Below are positions 24,244 to 38,457 of a stretch of DNA of 64,000 nucleotides, one piece after another. A program made the position numbers and the translations under genes. The first letter of the stretch is position 1; the number at the start of each line of letters is the position of its first letter. The notes beneath the pieces were generated by a model, which worked only from the letters and a program-made list of their open reading frames with translations, made no database searches and was not told the origin of the DNA. The stretch covers positions 11,921,054 to 11,985,053 of the forward strand of contig NC_043980.1 of NCBI RefSeq assembly GCF_902150065.1, given 5' to 3'. The stretch is from Myripristis murdjan (taxonomy: Eukaryota > Chordata > Actinopteri > Holocentriformes > Holocentridae).

Positions 24244-26808
24244 TTATGCTTCTTTCACTTTGTCATCGTAGGTGCCCTGGCCCTTGTAAGCCGACACGTA
24301 GCCGCTGGTGTCTGGGATTTCCTCGCGCCCGGCTTTTCCTTTTCCTTTGCCGGACTCGTCAAACCGCTCCTTGTGGGATCCAGTGTACTTGGAGACATCA
24401 GTCAGTCTGTCCACCGCAGCTGCCTTTGCCACTCTCTAAATTTTATTTAAAAAAGATAGAGTTGAATAATGAGGAGTAAAAGAAAAAAAAATCCACTGAG
24501 AAATGTACCAAACAAAACGAAGCAGGAAGCCTATTCTCACTCGTTCATTCCCTCAGCGAAAAACATACACACACCAAAAGACACAAACACATACATTCCC
24601 TGAGCGATCAAGGATGATAGCAAATGAGAGAAATGTCCCACTCATTCCTCAGCAGTGAGATTACACAAAAGTGGCGCAAACAAAGTTTTACAGGACAAAT
24701 CTGGTTGGCAAATCGACACTGAAGAGGCATTAGAGGAGTGGAGGAAAATCCTAACCCTGAAACCCGAAACCCTCCAATCAATTCAAGAGTGAAAAGGGGC
24801 TGCCATTCTTTCTATTGTACTAATAAGTAAATTCAAAGCATGTAGGCCCAGTTAGAGGGTGACACTGGAGGGAAAACGTCTTGCCCAATCCAGATTAATT
24901 AATTCCCATCCCGTCCCAGTCTTGTGACTGTTGCCAAGTGCCCAGTGAATTTTTTTACTTTCACTGGGCAGTTTATTAGAGTTGCTTTGATTTGATAAAT
25001 ACAGACTCCTCTGTGCCAAAAATGAAGAAAATCAAAACAGTTTGCTTTTCTTTCTAACATGTTATTCATAGCTTTTGGTATCAGATATTATTAGTCTTGG
25101 TTGAACCTCCAACTCATCACTCCATTTTAACCCAGTGTTGGTACAATGCATCCCCAGGGGTCTTAATAAACCCCAGCCAAATAGTGTGAAAAGTGTAATT
25201 TCAGTTTTATTTGAATGAGATGAAGCTGAATCTATTATCACACTAATTGTAAGAGCCTCTGTATAAGAGTGAATTGTAAATGTTATGGGAAAACCGGGTC
25301 AGCTGTCGTGGAATTACGTTTTCATTTTCAAGGTTATATCGTGGTTTCATAAGGTCTGCAGATTACTTCAATATGCTTTGACTTTTGACATTTTCCAAAG
25401 AGCCTCTTTGCATGGATGAAACCAAAATGGCTCCAACAAAATGGCCAGAGCCCGGAGCTGTGATGTTATCAGCTGGAAGTGGAGGATAAGCAGGCTTTGT
25501 TTATGGCTTGTGAAACACTCACAGTGATCCCAACGTTGGACGGCTCCTTCCCACCAATGAGATCATAAAGATCCTGTAGCGCCTCCTCCTGGCTTTTCCC
25601 TTTAAATCTTTTAGGAGCCAACTCCACCAGCGCCTGGTGAAACTGCTCATATGTGATTACACGAGCTGACTTTGCCCTGAGGAAACACAAAAATACAAAT
25701 GTGTCTGTGCAGAAGCTGTTCATGCTGTGGTGTTGCATTATCACTGTGCCCCAAGGGGAATTTGTTGGCAAAACTTCAGTTTGTTCTCTTTCAAGTTGTT
25801 TTTGGCGATTAGAGGGTTTAAGGAATTATCTGCAAGCAACAACAAATTTTGTGCTGCTCGCTTGTGAGTGTGCATATTTTATGACTCTGAAACAGTGCAC
25901 TCCACTAGAAATGAAGAATAAATGAAAGAGACACAGGCAATAATCCACAAGGAGGTGTGGCTTTGCTTCCATGTTGCACATCAACACACGCCTCATCATG
26001 GATTATTCCATGTAAGCCATCGCCACTAGGGAGAGACAATTAATTAAGAGGATCATATGCTCTGAAAATTAAAAAGAAAAAAGAAAATCAAATCTGCTCA
26101 CACTATTTTTGTACACAAGCTGGCAACAGGTTTTACCAGCTGATTTGGCTTATATTATTCACCTTGAGCCACATGCAGTGGACATACGAAGCCTACACAT
26201 GGCAGGTTTGCCAAAATGCATTAAAAATGGCACATATCTACAAGAGACAAAAATAGCTCAACTAGCTCGTTGTTGCTTTAACATTACACCAATGATAACT
26301 GCTGTAATATTATCACAATAATTCTGAAGCAGTCTGCGTTTTAACTCTTCAGTTTGTTGCTAAAGTCACATTTCAAATTTTATGGGAAGCAGATGAATTT
26401 CGAACAGGGATTAAAGTTGAACTGGTCTTCATTTGCGTTACCGGGTTTAAATGTACACACTCCAGCCAATCAGAAACAAACATTCACCCAGACGCAAAGT
26501 GAGAGAGTGGCTGCGACAGCTACTACTCCACTGGACCACAAATCTCTCATTTCAAATGGACTAGTCCTTATGTCAAAGACAAAAATAAATGCATAACCAA
26601 ACTGTGACAAGTCCTACTTGACTTTAGTAAAGACGATGTCGACGTCCGTGGTGGTGACATTCTTGCCATCGATGATGCGGCAGTCCTTGCAGAGCTTAGC
26701 AAAGTTCTTGCCGTTCATCTCCTTCCCTGTGGCCTTGGTGTCTCCATGGATCGCAAACTTCTTGAAGGCAGCTGCCACGTCTGCGGACGACACCGAGCCT
26801 TCTGCCAT
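24244..26808 (-). CDS. tppp2: Tubulin polymerization-promoting protein family member (tppp2-like)
   Basis: Three coding exons on the minus strand: 26808-26618, 25676-25523 and 24435-24244. GT-AG junctions (CAA|GTAGGA, ACT|GTGAGT) join them into 178 aa. The p25-alpha domain is complete: [42 protein letters not shown], the KRFKGKS helix and the signature [20 protein letters not shown]. The MAEGSVS start and the [10 protein letters not shown] end fit, from memory, fish TPPP2 more than TPPP1, which has a long N-terminal extension; TPPP3 is the alternative. The family binds tubulin and stabilises microtubules. The ATG directly follows a CTCAG acceptor at 26810-26812, so an upstream untranslated exon exists but was not located. 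Confidence 0.85.
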
Positions 26809-26811
26809 GCT

Positions 26812-27841
26812 GAGGGACACGCAAGATTTTTTTTTTTTAAAACTGTTGTTCATGTTTACACAAATGAAAAATCCTGAAACTGAAAACCATTTATTGCTAT
26901 CAAATAAAATGCACACAAAAAAGCATGTTTTGTTGAAATTAACAGCTCTCCATCCAGAGTCCATGGCCACAAATGAATTACAAATCATTTTCCATTTGAG
27001 GAATCTGCACTCAAGTGGAGCAGGATCATTCTTTTCAAAGTTCGCACGATGAAGATAGACATGTTACAATGGCTAACAATACCATTTTCTTTTAAAATAA
27101 ACCCTCAAAATAATAGTTTAGATGTGATGCAAGTTGTCTCATATTCAGAAACACAACTTTCCACACTTTCCTCTGAAAATGTTTCTATGTGAGCCATCTG
27201 TTTATTCCATGTGTTTATATTAGTGTCCATCATTCATGCAGATTTCATGCACTTTGCTATTTGGTGCACATGGCAGAGCACAGACTGATGAAAAAGGGCA
27301 AAACAATGTATGTATGCTATGTGAGGTGTGCTGATTCTGTGTTACTGTGGCCTATAGGTAAATTGCAAAATCCACTTTTGCTTTTTAATCACTGGCGAGT
27401 GATCTAGGCCACGCCACACAGACAGGGCACCAGGGGTTCATCGGGTTCTCCAGTCGGGGTCTGATTTATGTCCATTTGAGGACACTTTGCTCTCATACTG
27501 TGAGGGTGGAAATACACGACCACACGCTGAAATTCATAATGACCCTATTAGCTGATTGACTGCCTGCCTGCCAAGAAGAAGTTGCCACAGTGCTCACTTT
27601 TCTCTCTCTCTCTCTCTCCCCTTCTCTCTCTCCCTCTCTCTCTCTATCGCTCCCGCTCTCCACACACCCATTCACATCCATCACTGATCTCTTATGGTTG
27701 GTCAAGCTGCTCTCTGAGACCCGTTTAATTCAATAAGCTCAATTTACAAATGGCTGCTCTACTGTTCATTCTTAATGAACATTCTCACTCTCATTCTCTG
27801 CCCCTCTTACTTACTCAATCTCTCTCTCTCGCTCTCTCTCC

Positions 27842-27882
<41 letters not shown>

Positions 27883-29109
27883 CATCACTGAATTGTTACG
27901 GCTCGTCAAGCCACTCTGGTATAAACAAGGAGCTAATTCAAAAAGGCTGATCTGCATAAGAGCGTTCAAAGCATGAATTTAAACTCTGGTAAAGTGATGG
28001 AGCACCGGGCCATTTAAAAATAGAACCGCAATTATTCTTTTACCCTGTTTCAACTCAGTTCAATTCAGTTCTACATCCCTTGTCCCTGAGGATTTTTTTT
28101 TTTTTTTGCTTTCCCTTTCTCTTTTTCTCTTCTCTTTCACTTTTTGTTTTGTAAACAGGAAGCTCAAAAAACACAGCAGGTGATAGCATTGCAAAGCTGA
28201 TAGCAATAGCATGCCCCAGTCATTAATACTGTGTATGAAATATTGTGTGTAAACCATGGACATCTGAGGATAGGTCATGTTTCTGCATGGCTGTGTACAA
28301 TATTAATACATCTTTTCAAGCAAATCAAGCCAGTATAGGCCAACTATATCACATATATTATACATATCCTGTCATCACTGGAGCATGACGAAGTATGACA
28401 CTGTGTTATGCCAAATGTTAAATCACATTTTATATATTACCTGGTTTATGACGGACAAAACAAACAGTAAAATCATAAAATTTGCTTTTGCGTTTGCAGC
28501 TCAAGTGAAAATTGGCTTATTATTCTCAGGCAGAAGAGCAGCAATGCGACTCCAGCTCTCTCCGCTGCCCTTGGACACCAGTGCATCAACAAAAACGCAG
28601 AAAAATCAGGCATACCTGCTGTTTTGCTGTAGATGGAGGGAGATGCTGAGCAGAGATAGTGATTGGGGAATCCTGTGGCGAGTGCAGCTGCTTGTCCTCC
28701 TCCGTCTCCTCCTCCTCTTTCTTCTTCTCCTCCGCGTTCCTCCTGCCACTCCCAGGCTTTCAGGCAATGACGGCAGAGAGAGGGAGCAGCTCGGAGAGGA
28801 TGCATGAAAGGGAGGGAGGAGGGAGGAGGGAGAGAGTACCGACCAGCACAGTCGATGACATCATCATCACCATCATCATCCAGCATCTCTTGTGCCTCAG
28901 CAGTCTCACTCACCCTTCCCCTCTCTCTGTAGATTTGCCTTCATGTGAGACTTTATCTCATTTTTCCAACCTTTTTTATTTATTATGGTCTGTTTTTGTT
29001 TTATTTCTCACTCCATATATTCAGTTATTTCCATTGCCTTAATCTGAAGCCTCCTCCTCTCGCCCTCCCCATTGCCTCAGTTACTTAGCACAGCTGTCCG
29101 CCACGCCCA

Positions 29110-29155
<46 letters not shown>

Positions 29156-30340
29156 GCAGTCTCTGCCTCTCCTCCTCATCACAAGAGCCCTCTTGTCTCA
29201 ACAAAGATGAGAGCAGCCCATCAGAAGGCAAACAGTATCTACAGTGTAAAAATGGTAATGTTACTAAAGGGTTTCCCATCTTACAGCTTCATGCAGGATT
29301 TGTTGTTTGTCATATACTGATTCTATATACAGTCTATATACTTACATACACCCTGTTTATACCATTTAAACTCATTTATACTGTTTTTTTCTATTCATTG
29401 CAGTTTTCAAAAGGCTCAGACCCCATGCAGTTTTATCTAGATCTGTTTGTATTCCTGTTTGTTTGTTTGTTTGTTTGTTGTTGGTTGATTGGTTGGTTGG
29501 TTTACTACCAGCTTCCTTATCTTCCTATCAGTGCAGTTAGTCAAGTTCTAACAGGGAACCATATACATACTGAATAGAAATGTCACTCTTTATGTAAATA
29601 TGTTTATACAACACTTTCATTTATATAGTATTACTTTTTATGTAGTACTTCTATTTATTTAGTACTTCAATCTCTACTACCTAAATCTCTGTGTTTAAAA
29701 TGCATAATTGCTTTTTATGTCGTCTTAAATGTCACTGCCATGAGCAACCCACCAAAATTGCTTGTATGTACTTACTTGGTCAGCAAAGCTCAGTTTGATT
29801 ATAATTATTTGAGCTGTCATAATTCATTTTTAATTCAGTAAACTTCAAATGTAACGCTTGTCAGTGGGTTAAATATGACAGACCTTCTTCTTCTTCTTCT
29901 TCTTCTTCTTCTTCTTCTTCTTCTCCTCCTCCTCCTCCTCCTTCTGCCCCTCCTTTTTCTCCTTCTTCTTCTCCTTATTTTTCAGGCAGGAAGACAAACT
30001 TTTCCTGAACTGAGGGAAATTAGACTGGACTGAATCCAACTGAAGGATTCCTGTTCCCACACTTATTCAGTCTCTTCATTTCCAAAAATGAATAGTGGAG
30101 TGAAGTAATGGCCTTTAACTACATCTAGGACTAAAACTGACTACTTTTGCTTTTGCTTTGCTCTCTGGGGTTTGGTGCTTATATTTGGGGGGATGGATTC
30201 TGGATGGGGGGGTTCAAGGCTGTAACAAAGAAATGGGGAAAAAAAATCTTTTTTTTCAGTCTAGTATGTCAATGCTTTGTGAAAATGAGGATAATGCCAC
30301 ATCAGCCCCATGGTTCGTATACAAATACAAAAAAAAAAAA
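26812..30340. other. Gene-free stretch rich in microsatellites
   Basis: Includes CT-rich tracts at 27600-27650 and 27815-27852, CA at 27853-27880, CT at 29112-29152, GTTT at 29453-29478 and TTC/TCC at 29885-29943. A purine/pyrimidine-skewed GC-rich block spans 28690-28850. Open frames there are low-complexity by-products. The first untranslated exon of the tppp2-like gene may lie here. Confidence 0.5.
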
Positions 30341-30350
30341 AAAAAAAAAA

Positions 30351-30575
30351 GTTCATTCATTCATTCATTCATCTTCTAAACCGCTTATCCTCACCAGGGT
30401 CGCGGGGGGTTGCTGGAGCCTATCCCAGCGCTCATAGGGCGAAGGCAGTGAAACACCCTGGACAGGTCACCAGTCCATCGCAGGGCAGACAGACAAACAC
30501 ACAGTCATACCTAGGGGCAATTCACCTAACCTGCATGTCTTTGGACGGTGGGAGGAAACCGGAGTGCCCGGAGGA
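30351..30575 (-). repeat. Dispersed teleost repeat, LINE/SINE-like tail
   Basis: Read on the minus strand it ends GATAAGCGGTTTAGAAG followed by TGAA repeats, a very common fish repeat ending. The plus strand shows CAGTCCATCGCAGGGC and CCTGCATGTCTTTGGAC, also typical. It abuts an A-run at 30331-30350. The exact family is not assigned. Confidence 0.6.
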
Positions 30576-30599
30576 AAAAAAAAGTTCTATATTAAAAAT

Positions 30600-32295
30600 A
30601 TAATAGGTTTATACATGTAATATCTACATTATTTCACCATAAGAACCACATAACTAGCAAACAGGTTTCAAAAATCGCATTCAGTTTTGCCACAGGCTCA
30701 GTTTGAGACTTTATCCCTTTATATGGAAAGCAGTATAAATGGACTGTTCCATTTTAAACATACAAAACAGAAGTAAACACATACAGCAGTAAACATATGG
30801 CAGGTAAACATTTAATAATGACAGAAGTTCATGTTTAACACATTTTCAGTCTTTCAGTTTTTAGTCTTTTTCAGTCCAAAAGTAACCTTGCTAAACATTT
30901 ATGTGAATAACTGGAGTTTCATCTCACTCCATTTCCTTTCACTTGGTTATATAGGACACTGTTTTTCAACAGGCTAACTTATATAAATCTAAACAACAAC
31001 AAAAAAAAAAAAAGGAGGAAAAAAAAATCCCACAATTTCAGCTTACACCGTAGGGTTTGACCTTGCACTTAGGGACGTGTTTGTTTTTTGTCTTTGTGTC
31101 TGTGGGCGCCCACATCCCGACACTGTGCTGTGTTTTGTTCACAAGAGAAACAGGACAGACTGTTTTGACACCATGAGCCACCATGAAACTCCCTGTCCAG
31201 TCTGACAGAGATGAAGGGAGCAAAGGGCAATGTTGTCTCCCCAAGTTAACACAAATTAGTAAATATCTAACTAATAGTAACAAATGTTTTAGTACAAAAT
31301 GGAAGGTAAAGCAATAATATAACACAGACTTGCAGCTACTGGCACAAATTACCGGCTGGATGATGAGTCATGTGGTATTCAAAGGACAAACAGGGTGTGC
31401 CGACCTTATGTGTCATAGGCCTACTTGTTTTGTCAATATTACATAATGTTCATGTGAAATATGAATACTGTGAACAATATCAAGAGTAAGTTAAATTCAC
31501 TCTCTCTTAGATAGCAGCTGAAAGTCATTTTCTAAAGATTAATCATTTTATCCTGCGCAACGTCTGAGCCTCTGTTGGCCTGTTTTGGGTGAAACTTGGG
31601 GGAATGCTGGATTTTGCCACTGGGACTGGTCCATCACAGCGCCACCAACAGGCCAAAGAGCTCCTGAGCTTCATACAGCAGTGTCTCAGAAACCACACAT
31701 TACATATATAAAAAATGAATGAATGAATGAATCATTAAAAAAAAAAATCTATACCCAGGGTCAGCTACAGCAATTATGAGAGACATCACAGTCACTGTAT
31801 TGTTTTTCTCAGTATATATGGGATATTAATCTCATGTCAAAGAGTTTCAATTCTTGGATTTTCAACCCCAATTTGAGCGAACTTCAACTTCTTACAAGTC
31901 TGTTACAATGACAAGTGCTTTTTTAAATACATTTACAATATTGCATTTAAAACCTGCAGGGTTTTTTTTTTTTTTTTTTTTTTTTGCTGACAAGCTGCAT
32001 TTAGGATGTGAGAATACCTGTATTTCCTGCATGGGAAGCACATTCCTTCATGGTTACAGACCTTGGTACTTTCACCCAGATGCTGGAAACAGTGGGTTCT
32101 GTGGGAAGACGTCACCTGTCTGCTTATAGTAGAAACAAAGCTTCCCCTTTAAATACCAGCAGGGAAAGATTCGGCTCTTGTTTGTCAGGGGGGAGTTGTG
32201 GCTTCACAGCATCGTTGGCAGAATAATCCTCACAGTAGCAGTTTGGGGATTTAGACACTGACTGAAATTTCTTTAACTGCATTTGTCTCTTGTAG
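30600..32295. other. Gene-free stretch upstream of the TRIM gene
   Basis: AT-rich, with poly-A and ATGA runs near 31006, 31700 and 31738, and a poly-T run at 31961-31985. It should contain the TRIM promoter. The coding exon begins at 32296 after the acceptor CTTGTAG, so a separate untranslated first exon is expected. Confidence 0.45.
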
Positions 32296-32302
32296 TAACG
32301 CC

Positions 32303-35300
32303 ATGGCTGAGTCCAGTTTCCCTCTTCCACCAGATGCTTACCCCTGCCCACTGTGTACAGATGCCCTGAGAGACCCGGTCACCATCCCTTGTGGTGACAC
32401 CTACTGCCTAGAGTGCATCAAGATCTACTGGGACCAGTTTGACCACATCGGGGTGTACGGTTGCCCTCAGTGCCGTGCGTCCTTCACACCGCGGCCTGTC
32501 CTGAGGCGTAACCTGCCTGACGTCCAACATGAGCATAGGCGCCACCTGCCAGAGCTCACCCCGTTCCCCCACCTGCACCGAGACTCCCTCTGCGATTTCT
32601 GCGTCGGCCGTCGCAAAAAGGCCGTGAAGTCGTGCCTCATGTGCCTGGCGTACTACTGCGAGACGCACGTCAAGCCACATTACGAGTCATCCACTTTCAA
32701 GAGGCACAAGCTGGTGGATGAGACGGGTCACCTGGACAGGAAGATCTGTCCTCAGCATGAGAAAGGCCTGGAGCTGTTCTGCCGCTCCGACCAGATGTGT
32801 ATCTGTGTGCTGTGCACGGTCAGAGAGCACCGCAGCCACAACATTATCTCAGCAGAGGAAGAGCGCACTGAGAAACAAGTGAGTTTGGATCGTGTTGCTC
32901 TGTCTGACTGTGCCTGGCATATCGCTCTTGTTATTGCTGAGAAACATGTGGAGCTACTGTCACTCATATTTGCCTGAAGACATGATATTGGAAGATATTG
33001 TTATTTATGCCCAGAATAAGATATGTGACTGTATAGTGCAGGAAAAACTTTTTTTTTTTTTTTTAGATACCCCTGTCAAGGGTAAACCAAAAAATGATCA
33101 CATTTTTTTTTTTTTTTCACAACTTTGACATGTCTTGATCATGACATGGTGCCATCACACAGGTAAAAAAAAAAAAAAAAAAAAAAAAAGTCCTGTTCTG
33201 AAAGAAAATCCCATGGATTTTTTTTTTTTTTTTTTTTTTAAACCTAATGGCTGTATTTATTTCATATTAACTCAAATGGCTCTCTGGAAGTGTCCTTTCA
33301 CCTTTAAGCAACTAGAATGTCAAAATATGTTTGCATTGTGAGTCAGCAGCCTTTTATATAAAGCCTTATTATGGGCAAGAATGTCAAACAGTTGGTTTAT
33401 CTGTATGTTTAACCAAACCATCATTGCTGTAGATATTTGCCCTTGTGACAGTTCACAATATTGTAGTTAATACCCATTTATTTTTTCCCATTACTGAACT
33501 ATTGAGTGTTTGAAAAGGCAAGTCTCACAGCAGCTACATCCAAACGAACAACACTGAGAGGGAATCCATAAACTTATGTCAAGTAATTACTATTGACAAA
33601 TTAAACATATTAATAAAGGTACTGTCCTCTTATTATCTTTTTTTCCCTTCAGAAAGTCTTGGTGGTGACCCAGTCTGAAGTCCAGCACATCATTCAGGAG
33701 AGGATGAAGGAGCTGCAGGAGCTCAGGCATAATGTCGATGTCCTCAAGGCAAGGTTTTATATAAATGTTTGCAACTGTATAAGATAACATGAGATATTTT
33801 CTGTTGTGCATCTTACATGTAAGACATTTCTGCCTCTGGAGATGAACTCAGTGGAAAATGTTATTTGGTGTTGAAGAAGATTAAACTTATTTAACTATGT
33901 ATTTTTTAAATTTCTATTGGAAACAAAGCAAGTGATTACAACCCACTGGCAGAGTATTTCTTTCTTTCTTTATTAAGTTTGTTAGTTACTGAGTTATACA
34001 TACAGTCATTCACTTGCAAAAAAGAAAACATGCAAATTAAAAATTAAAAAAAAAAAAAAAACAGGTGAAAATTCCAAAGGTGTGATCAGATTGTTCAGTA
34101 TCATCATTGTTGTAGATATTTGCCGTTGTGACAATCATAAGACACACTGCAAAACTTCTTGTTTTTTTCAGTAAGGAAAGCCCATTTATAAGTGTAAATA
34201 AATTATTCATTAAACTGGTTTGAGAGCTCTGACTTCCACAGAAACTGTCAGTGAATTTCTCCTTCTGCTGTAACTTTTGTGTTGTCTGATCCTTGTTAAG
34301 AAATGTTGTATGTGCATAAAGTGATTTTCCTGACATTTGGCTCCGCTCCTCAGAGTTGTGCCCAGCGAGCGCAGACCGACAGTGACAAGACCTTCCATGA
34401 AATGCTCCAGGCGGTGGAGCGCTGGCACGCCGAAATCAACCAGATGATAAAAGCCAACATGCAGGCAGCCATGTCGCAGGCCGAGGGCTACGTGGAGCGT
34501 CTGGAGCAGGAGATACTGGAGCTGCAGCGCAGAGATGCAGAGCTGCGGCAGATCCTCGAAACGGAGGACAACATTCACTTTCTGCAGGTACTGGAGGATC
34601 GCCCAGCAATTATCAGCATTCATGTCATTTCTGCATAATATAAAACCACAAGAGCATTTTCACTACGTTAAATTTAAAAAATATATATTTTGGTGGAAGT
34701 TATTTTGCATGTGGGTGGCCCCAAATGAAACCAAGAGGAACCTCTTTAAACATATTGAAATTAAATACCCAGAAATGCTGTCAGTAAACTGCACACAGCA
34801 CAGAGACAAAAGTCAAGAGAGGCAAAAGATGTAACACCGGTGAATCCAGCTGTTTCTGGATAGAGTGCCCAGTTTTTACTTCTGTCTTAAGCTTTGATTT
34901 GATTTTAGCAAGGTGTCTCTACCCAACACCCTAATTTTATCTGGTAAATATGGTGAGTCTAGAGTCTCTTTTGCTTGTTGTATAGAACTTCCCTACACTG
35001 TGCGTTCGTCCTGAGCCCATGGTGCCCAAGGTGCTCATCAACCCCCAGTTCTCCTTTGGAGAGATGAGCAAGACAGCCTCAGACATGAAGGAGCATGTAG
35101 ACGACATCTGTAAGAAGGAACTGAGCAAGATCGCAAAGACAGGTTTGTTTTTCAAAACTTCCCTTTAGTTGTTGCCTATATGATGTGAAAACCATAAAGC
35201 AGGATACTAACAGGCCAATCTAATGCATTGTTATTTTTACAGTCAGTGAAACACCTGTGTACATACTTTTGCCAAGAAATGGAGACAAGCGGCTTAAAGG

Positions 35301-36803
35301 TGAGTGTCTGTTAACTCAAATATTCAAAGCGCATTGAATCTAAAGACTTCTTGGATGTTGATGCAGCCTTTTTGGGGTGGTGAACAAGGGTTGGGGGATA
35401 TAGTCAAGTTTTCAGTGGGGTTTTATTTGATTCAATTGTGCAATTGTTTTTAGAGGTAGAAATGTTAATAAGTCTTATAACAAAAGATGATATGCTAAAA
35501 GACTGTGTTCTCATATCCATGCAGTTCCCTCCAGAGCAGATTTTCAGGAGCCAAAAACCAGAGCAGACTTCTTGAGATGTGAGTAGACGATTTACTCTTC
35601 AGTCCATTTAGTGTTTATCATTTCTTCAGGGATGAACAACTGATGTTATTTTCTCATTGCTGGAAATGAAAACAAGAGTATGATATAAGATATAATAGGA
35701 TGAAACCTTTATCATGCCCATGAGGGAGACAGGTTATTGCAGCAACAACAACAACAACAATAACAACAACAACAACAACAATAACGATAATAACAGGATA
35801 TAAAAAAATAGAATAGATTACAAATGATTAAACATCACTCATCTGACGGTTCAGACACTAATATGTATTAAACAGAAACCTATAAACCAAAAATAAGAGC
35901 ATATATTAATTATGTCATGTATGCCATAATTAATATACTATACAGTAGAACAAAGAAAGAACACAGAAAAACTGAATGAAAAATATGTATAATGTAAAAA
36001 TGTACTAAATATACAAAACAAAAAATGATGGTCTTCAATGGTTAAGAAAATTCTAGGACTCTTGGGCCAATGAAACCTTTTCAAAATGTGTTTGATTACC
36101 TCAAAAAAAAAAACAACTTTTTCTCAGAGGAGCTAGTTCCTGAAATGTTGATGCCATTCGGGCTCCGTGTGTTCACTCCCTCAGTCCATGTGAGTATAAA
36201 TTAAAAAATAAATGAAGAATGATCTAAGAAATTTGTGTTGCGTATGGCCTTCCTTCCACAGACTCCTGTAAGTTGTCGTTCGACCCAAACACCGTCTATA
36301 AAGAGCTGGTCCTGTCAGATGGGAACCAGAAGGTGACCCGAAAGAAAACGGTCCAGTTTTACCCCGATCACCCTGAACGCTTCGACGGCTTCTCCCAGGT
36401 GCTGTGCAGGGAGCCTCTGAGTGGGTTCAGGTTTTACTGGGAGGCTGAGTGGAGCGGGGAGTTTTCCATCGGCGTGGCCTACAGGAGCATCAGTCGCAAG
36501 GGGAAGAACTCTCACAGCCTGCTGGGCTACAATGACAAGTCGTGGAGCCTCCTCTGCTCAGACTCGGGATACTCTGCCTGGTACAACAAACAAGACCAGG
36601 AACTGCCTGGTGCACCGAGGGCCACGCGGATCGGTGTGTACCTGGACTATGCTGGCAACACCGTGGCCTTTTACTCAGTATCAGAGACTATGGAGCTTAT
36701 CCACAGGTTCAAAGCCCAGTTCACTGAGCCCTTGTTGGCTGGTTTTGGTGTGGGCTCCTCAGTTACCCTCTGCCAGGTGAAACACAATCCCCTGCCTTAC
36801 TGA
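32303..36803 (+). CDS. TRIM E3 ubiquitin ligase (finTRIM/TRIM16-like), seven coding exons
   Basis: Exons: 32303-32878, 33653-33748, 34354-34587, 34986-35142, 35243-35299, 35525-35578 and 36262-36803, giving 571 aa. Order: RING (C15, C18, C30, D32, C35, C38, C54, C57), two B-boxes (about 97-136 and 148-181), coiled coil over exons 2-3, a linker, then PRY-SPRY from YSCKLSFDPNT to the stop. The 96-bp and 234-bp exons are the canonical TRIM coiled-coil exons. Intron 2 appears to use a GC donor (AAG|GCAAGG), because only this keeps frame. The RING has Asp where C3HC4 usually has His. Likely a cytoplasmic ubiquitin ligase with SPRY target recognition, as in fish antiviral TRIM expansions. The exact orthologue is not recognised. 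Confidence 0.9.
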
Positions 36804-38194
36804 GATCAACCGTCAGTGAAATTTCATCATTAAGATAAATATTGTAAGTTGATGTCTGCATACCATTTCTTCTATTCAGATTATGTTTATAATCACGGAT
36901 CTGCCTGAAATGTCCATGCATGTAAATATGATCTGAATGCGTGACACTTTCATTTACAATATCCATTTTTCGTTTGTTCACTCATTTGCTTTTGCACCCA
37001 TGCACAAATCTTCTGGCTGAGTTGAGCCTGTTAATTCCATCCTTAAGTTATCATTGTAAATAGTGATTCAGTATGCTCAAAGTTTTGCTCCAAAACAAAA
37101 TGCACCACAAAAGATGGCTTGTACAAAAATGAAAATATATGATGGACTCGTAAAAGGATAGAAGGTAAATTGAGTTCTCTGAGGACAAAACTAAAGAAGA
37201 TGATAACATGTTATGATAAAGATTGTGATAACAAGTAAAATCCACAACCAAAGTGTATAGAGAGAGAAGGCTGAATCACAGTGATTGACTGCAGTGAGAC
37301 AGAAAAAAAGAGTGCAGTGCAGCCTTTATGACACCAAGGGGCAGTGCTGAGCATTTTGCTAAACAGAGGAGATGACATGCTGCTCAGTGGAGCTAAAGGC
37401 CATAAATCACTACAGCTGATTCATAGTATTTACAAGTGACTGGGCTATACTCAATTATTAAGACATCATTATATTCCAACATACAATCAGTGGCTGGAAA
37501 ATGTGAATCTTTCTAAACATTTTAGCACTGAGGCTATCTTATATTTATTGGATGCATTTAGGAAACATTTAGGTAACAGTATTTTTCCCTAAGTGATTAC
37601 ATATTTCATTCATCCAAGGATACAGAAACTGTGCATCTTATTAACCACCATCTACTAATTTTCTCCCATTCACCATTAAAGCAATTCCTTCGTGAAATTC
37701 ATTCTAGAAAAGGTCCACACTCACAGTTTCAGCACACCAAGACTCCCCCTGGAGGTAGCCCAAGATATTCTCATGGGTGGAGTATCTCTCTGTTTAGACT
37801 ACCTCGACACACATTGGGTTTTGCTGTGAAGTGAACTGAAGAGCTACATTCCTGTGATCTATCATGTCTGACTGTAAATAACTTCAGAATCACAATGTAG
37901 CACCGCATAAGTGAGTGCCAGTGTGTTTGTTTCATGTGTCACTGCAGTGAGGAGTTCCAGCATGAGGAATGTACATTTAGATTTGCAATCTGGCAACCTG
38001 GCTGACTGGCTGGAGGGATAACGTGTGTTATCCGACCCCAGTGGGCCCCGAGGAAGAATGCTGGGCTCTGGTTGGAAGGTTTTGTTTTGTTTTGTTGCCA
38101 TGATATCACTATATTTATTTATTTATTTATTATGTGTCACATTAATGCCTCCACAAACTATAATGTTAAGGATTATATAAATTCATTGAGTGTC

Positions 38195-38248
<54 letters not shown>

Positions 38249-38405
38249 TGTGTCTGTGTATCTGCATGTGACAGGGCCATGGTTGCACATGGGCTTGCAG
38301 TTGTACAGATTAAATTTGGGTTGTGATATTTTGTGGGACCTGCTGGGCCTTAAAGTAGATGGGCACAGCAGGGCTTGGGCCAAAACTGCAGCCTGATGCT
38401 GACCC

Positions 38406-38457
<52 letters not shown>

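Noticed and set aside
28385-29042. GC-rich frames on both strands near 28470-28910
   Set aside because: Low-complexity Arg/Glu/Ser/Leu strings from CT/GA-rich DNA. No conserved motif or paired splice sites.
36125-36193. Possible extra TRIM exon after a CTCAG acceptor and before GTGAGT
   Set aside because: Joined to exon 6 in phase 1 it gives a stop at once. Exon 6 joins exon 36262 directly to give RADFLRYSCKLSFDPNT, the expected TRIM linker-PRY sequence.
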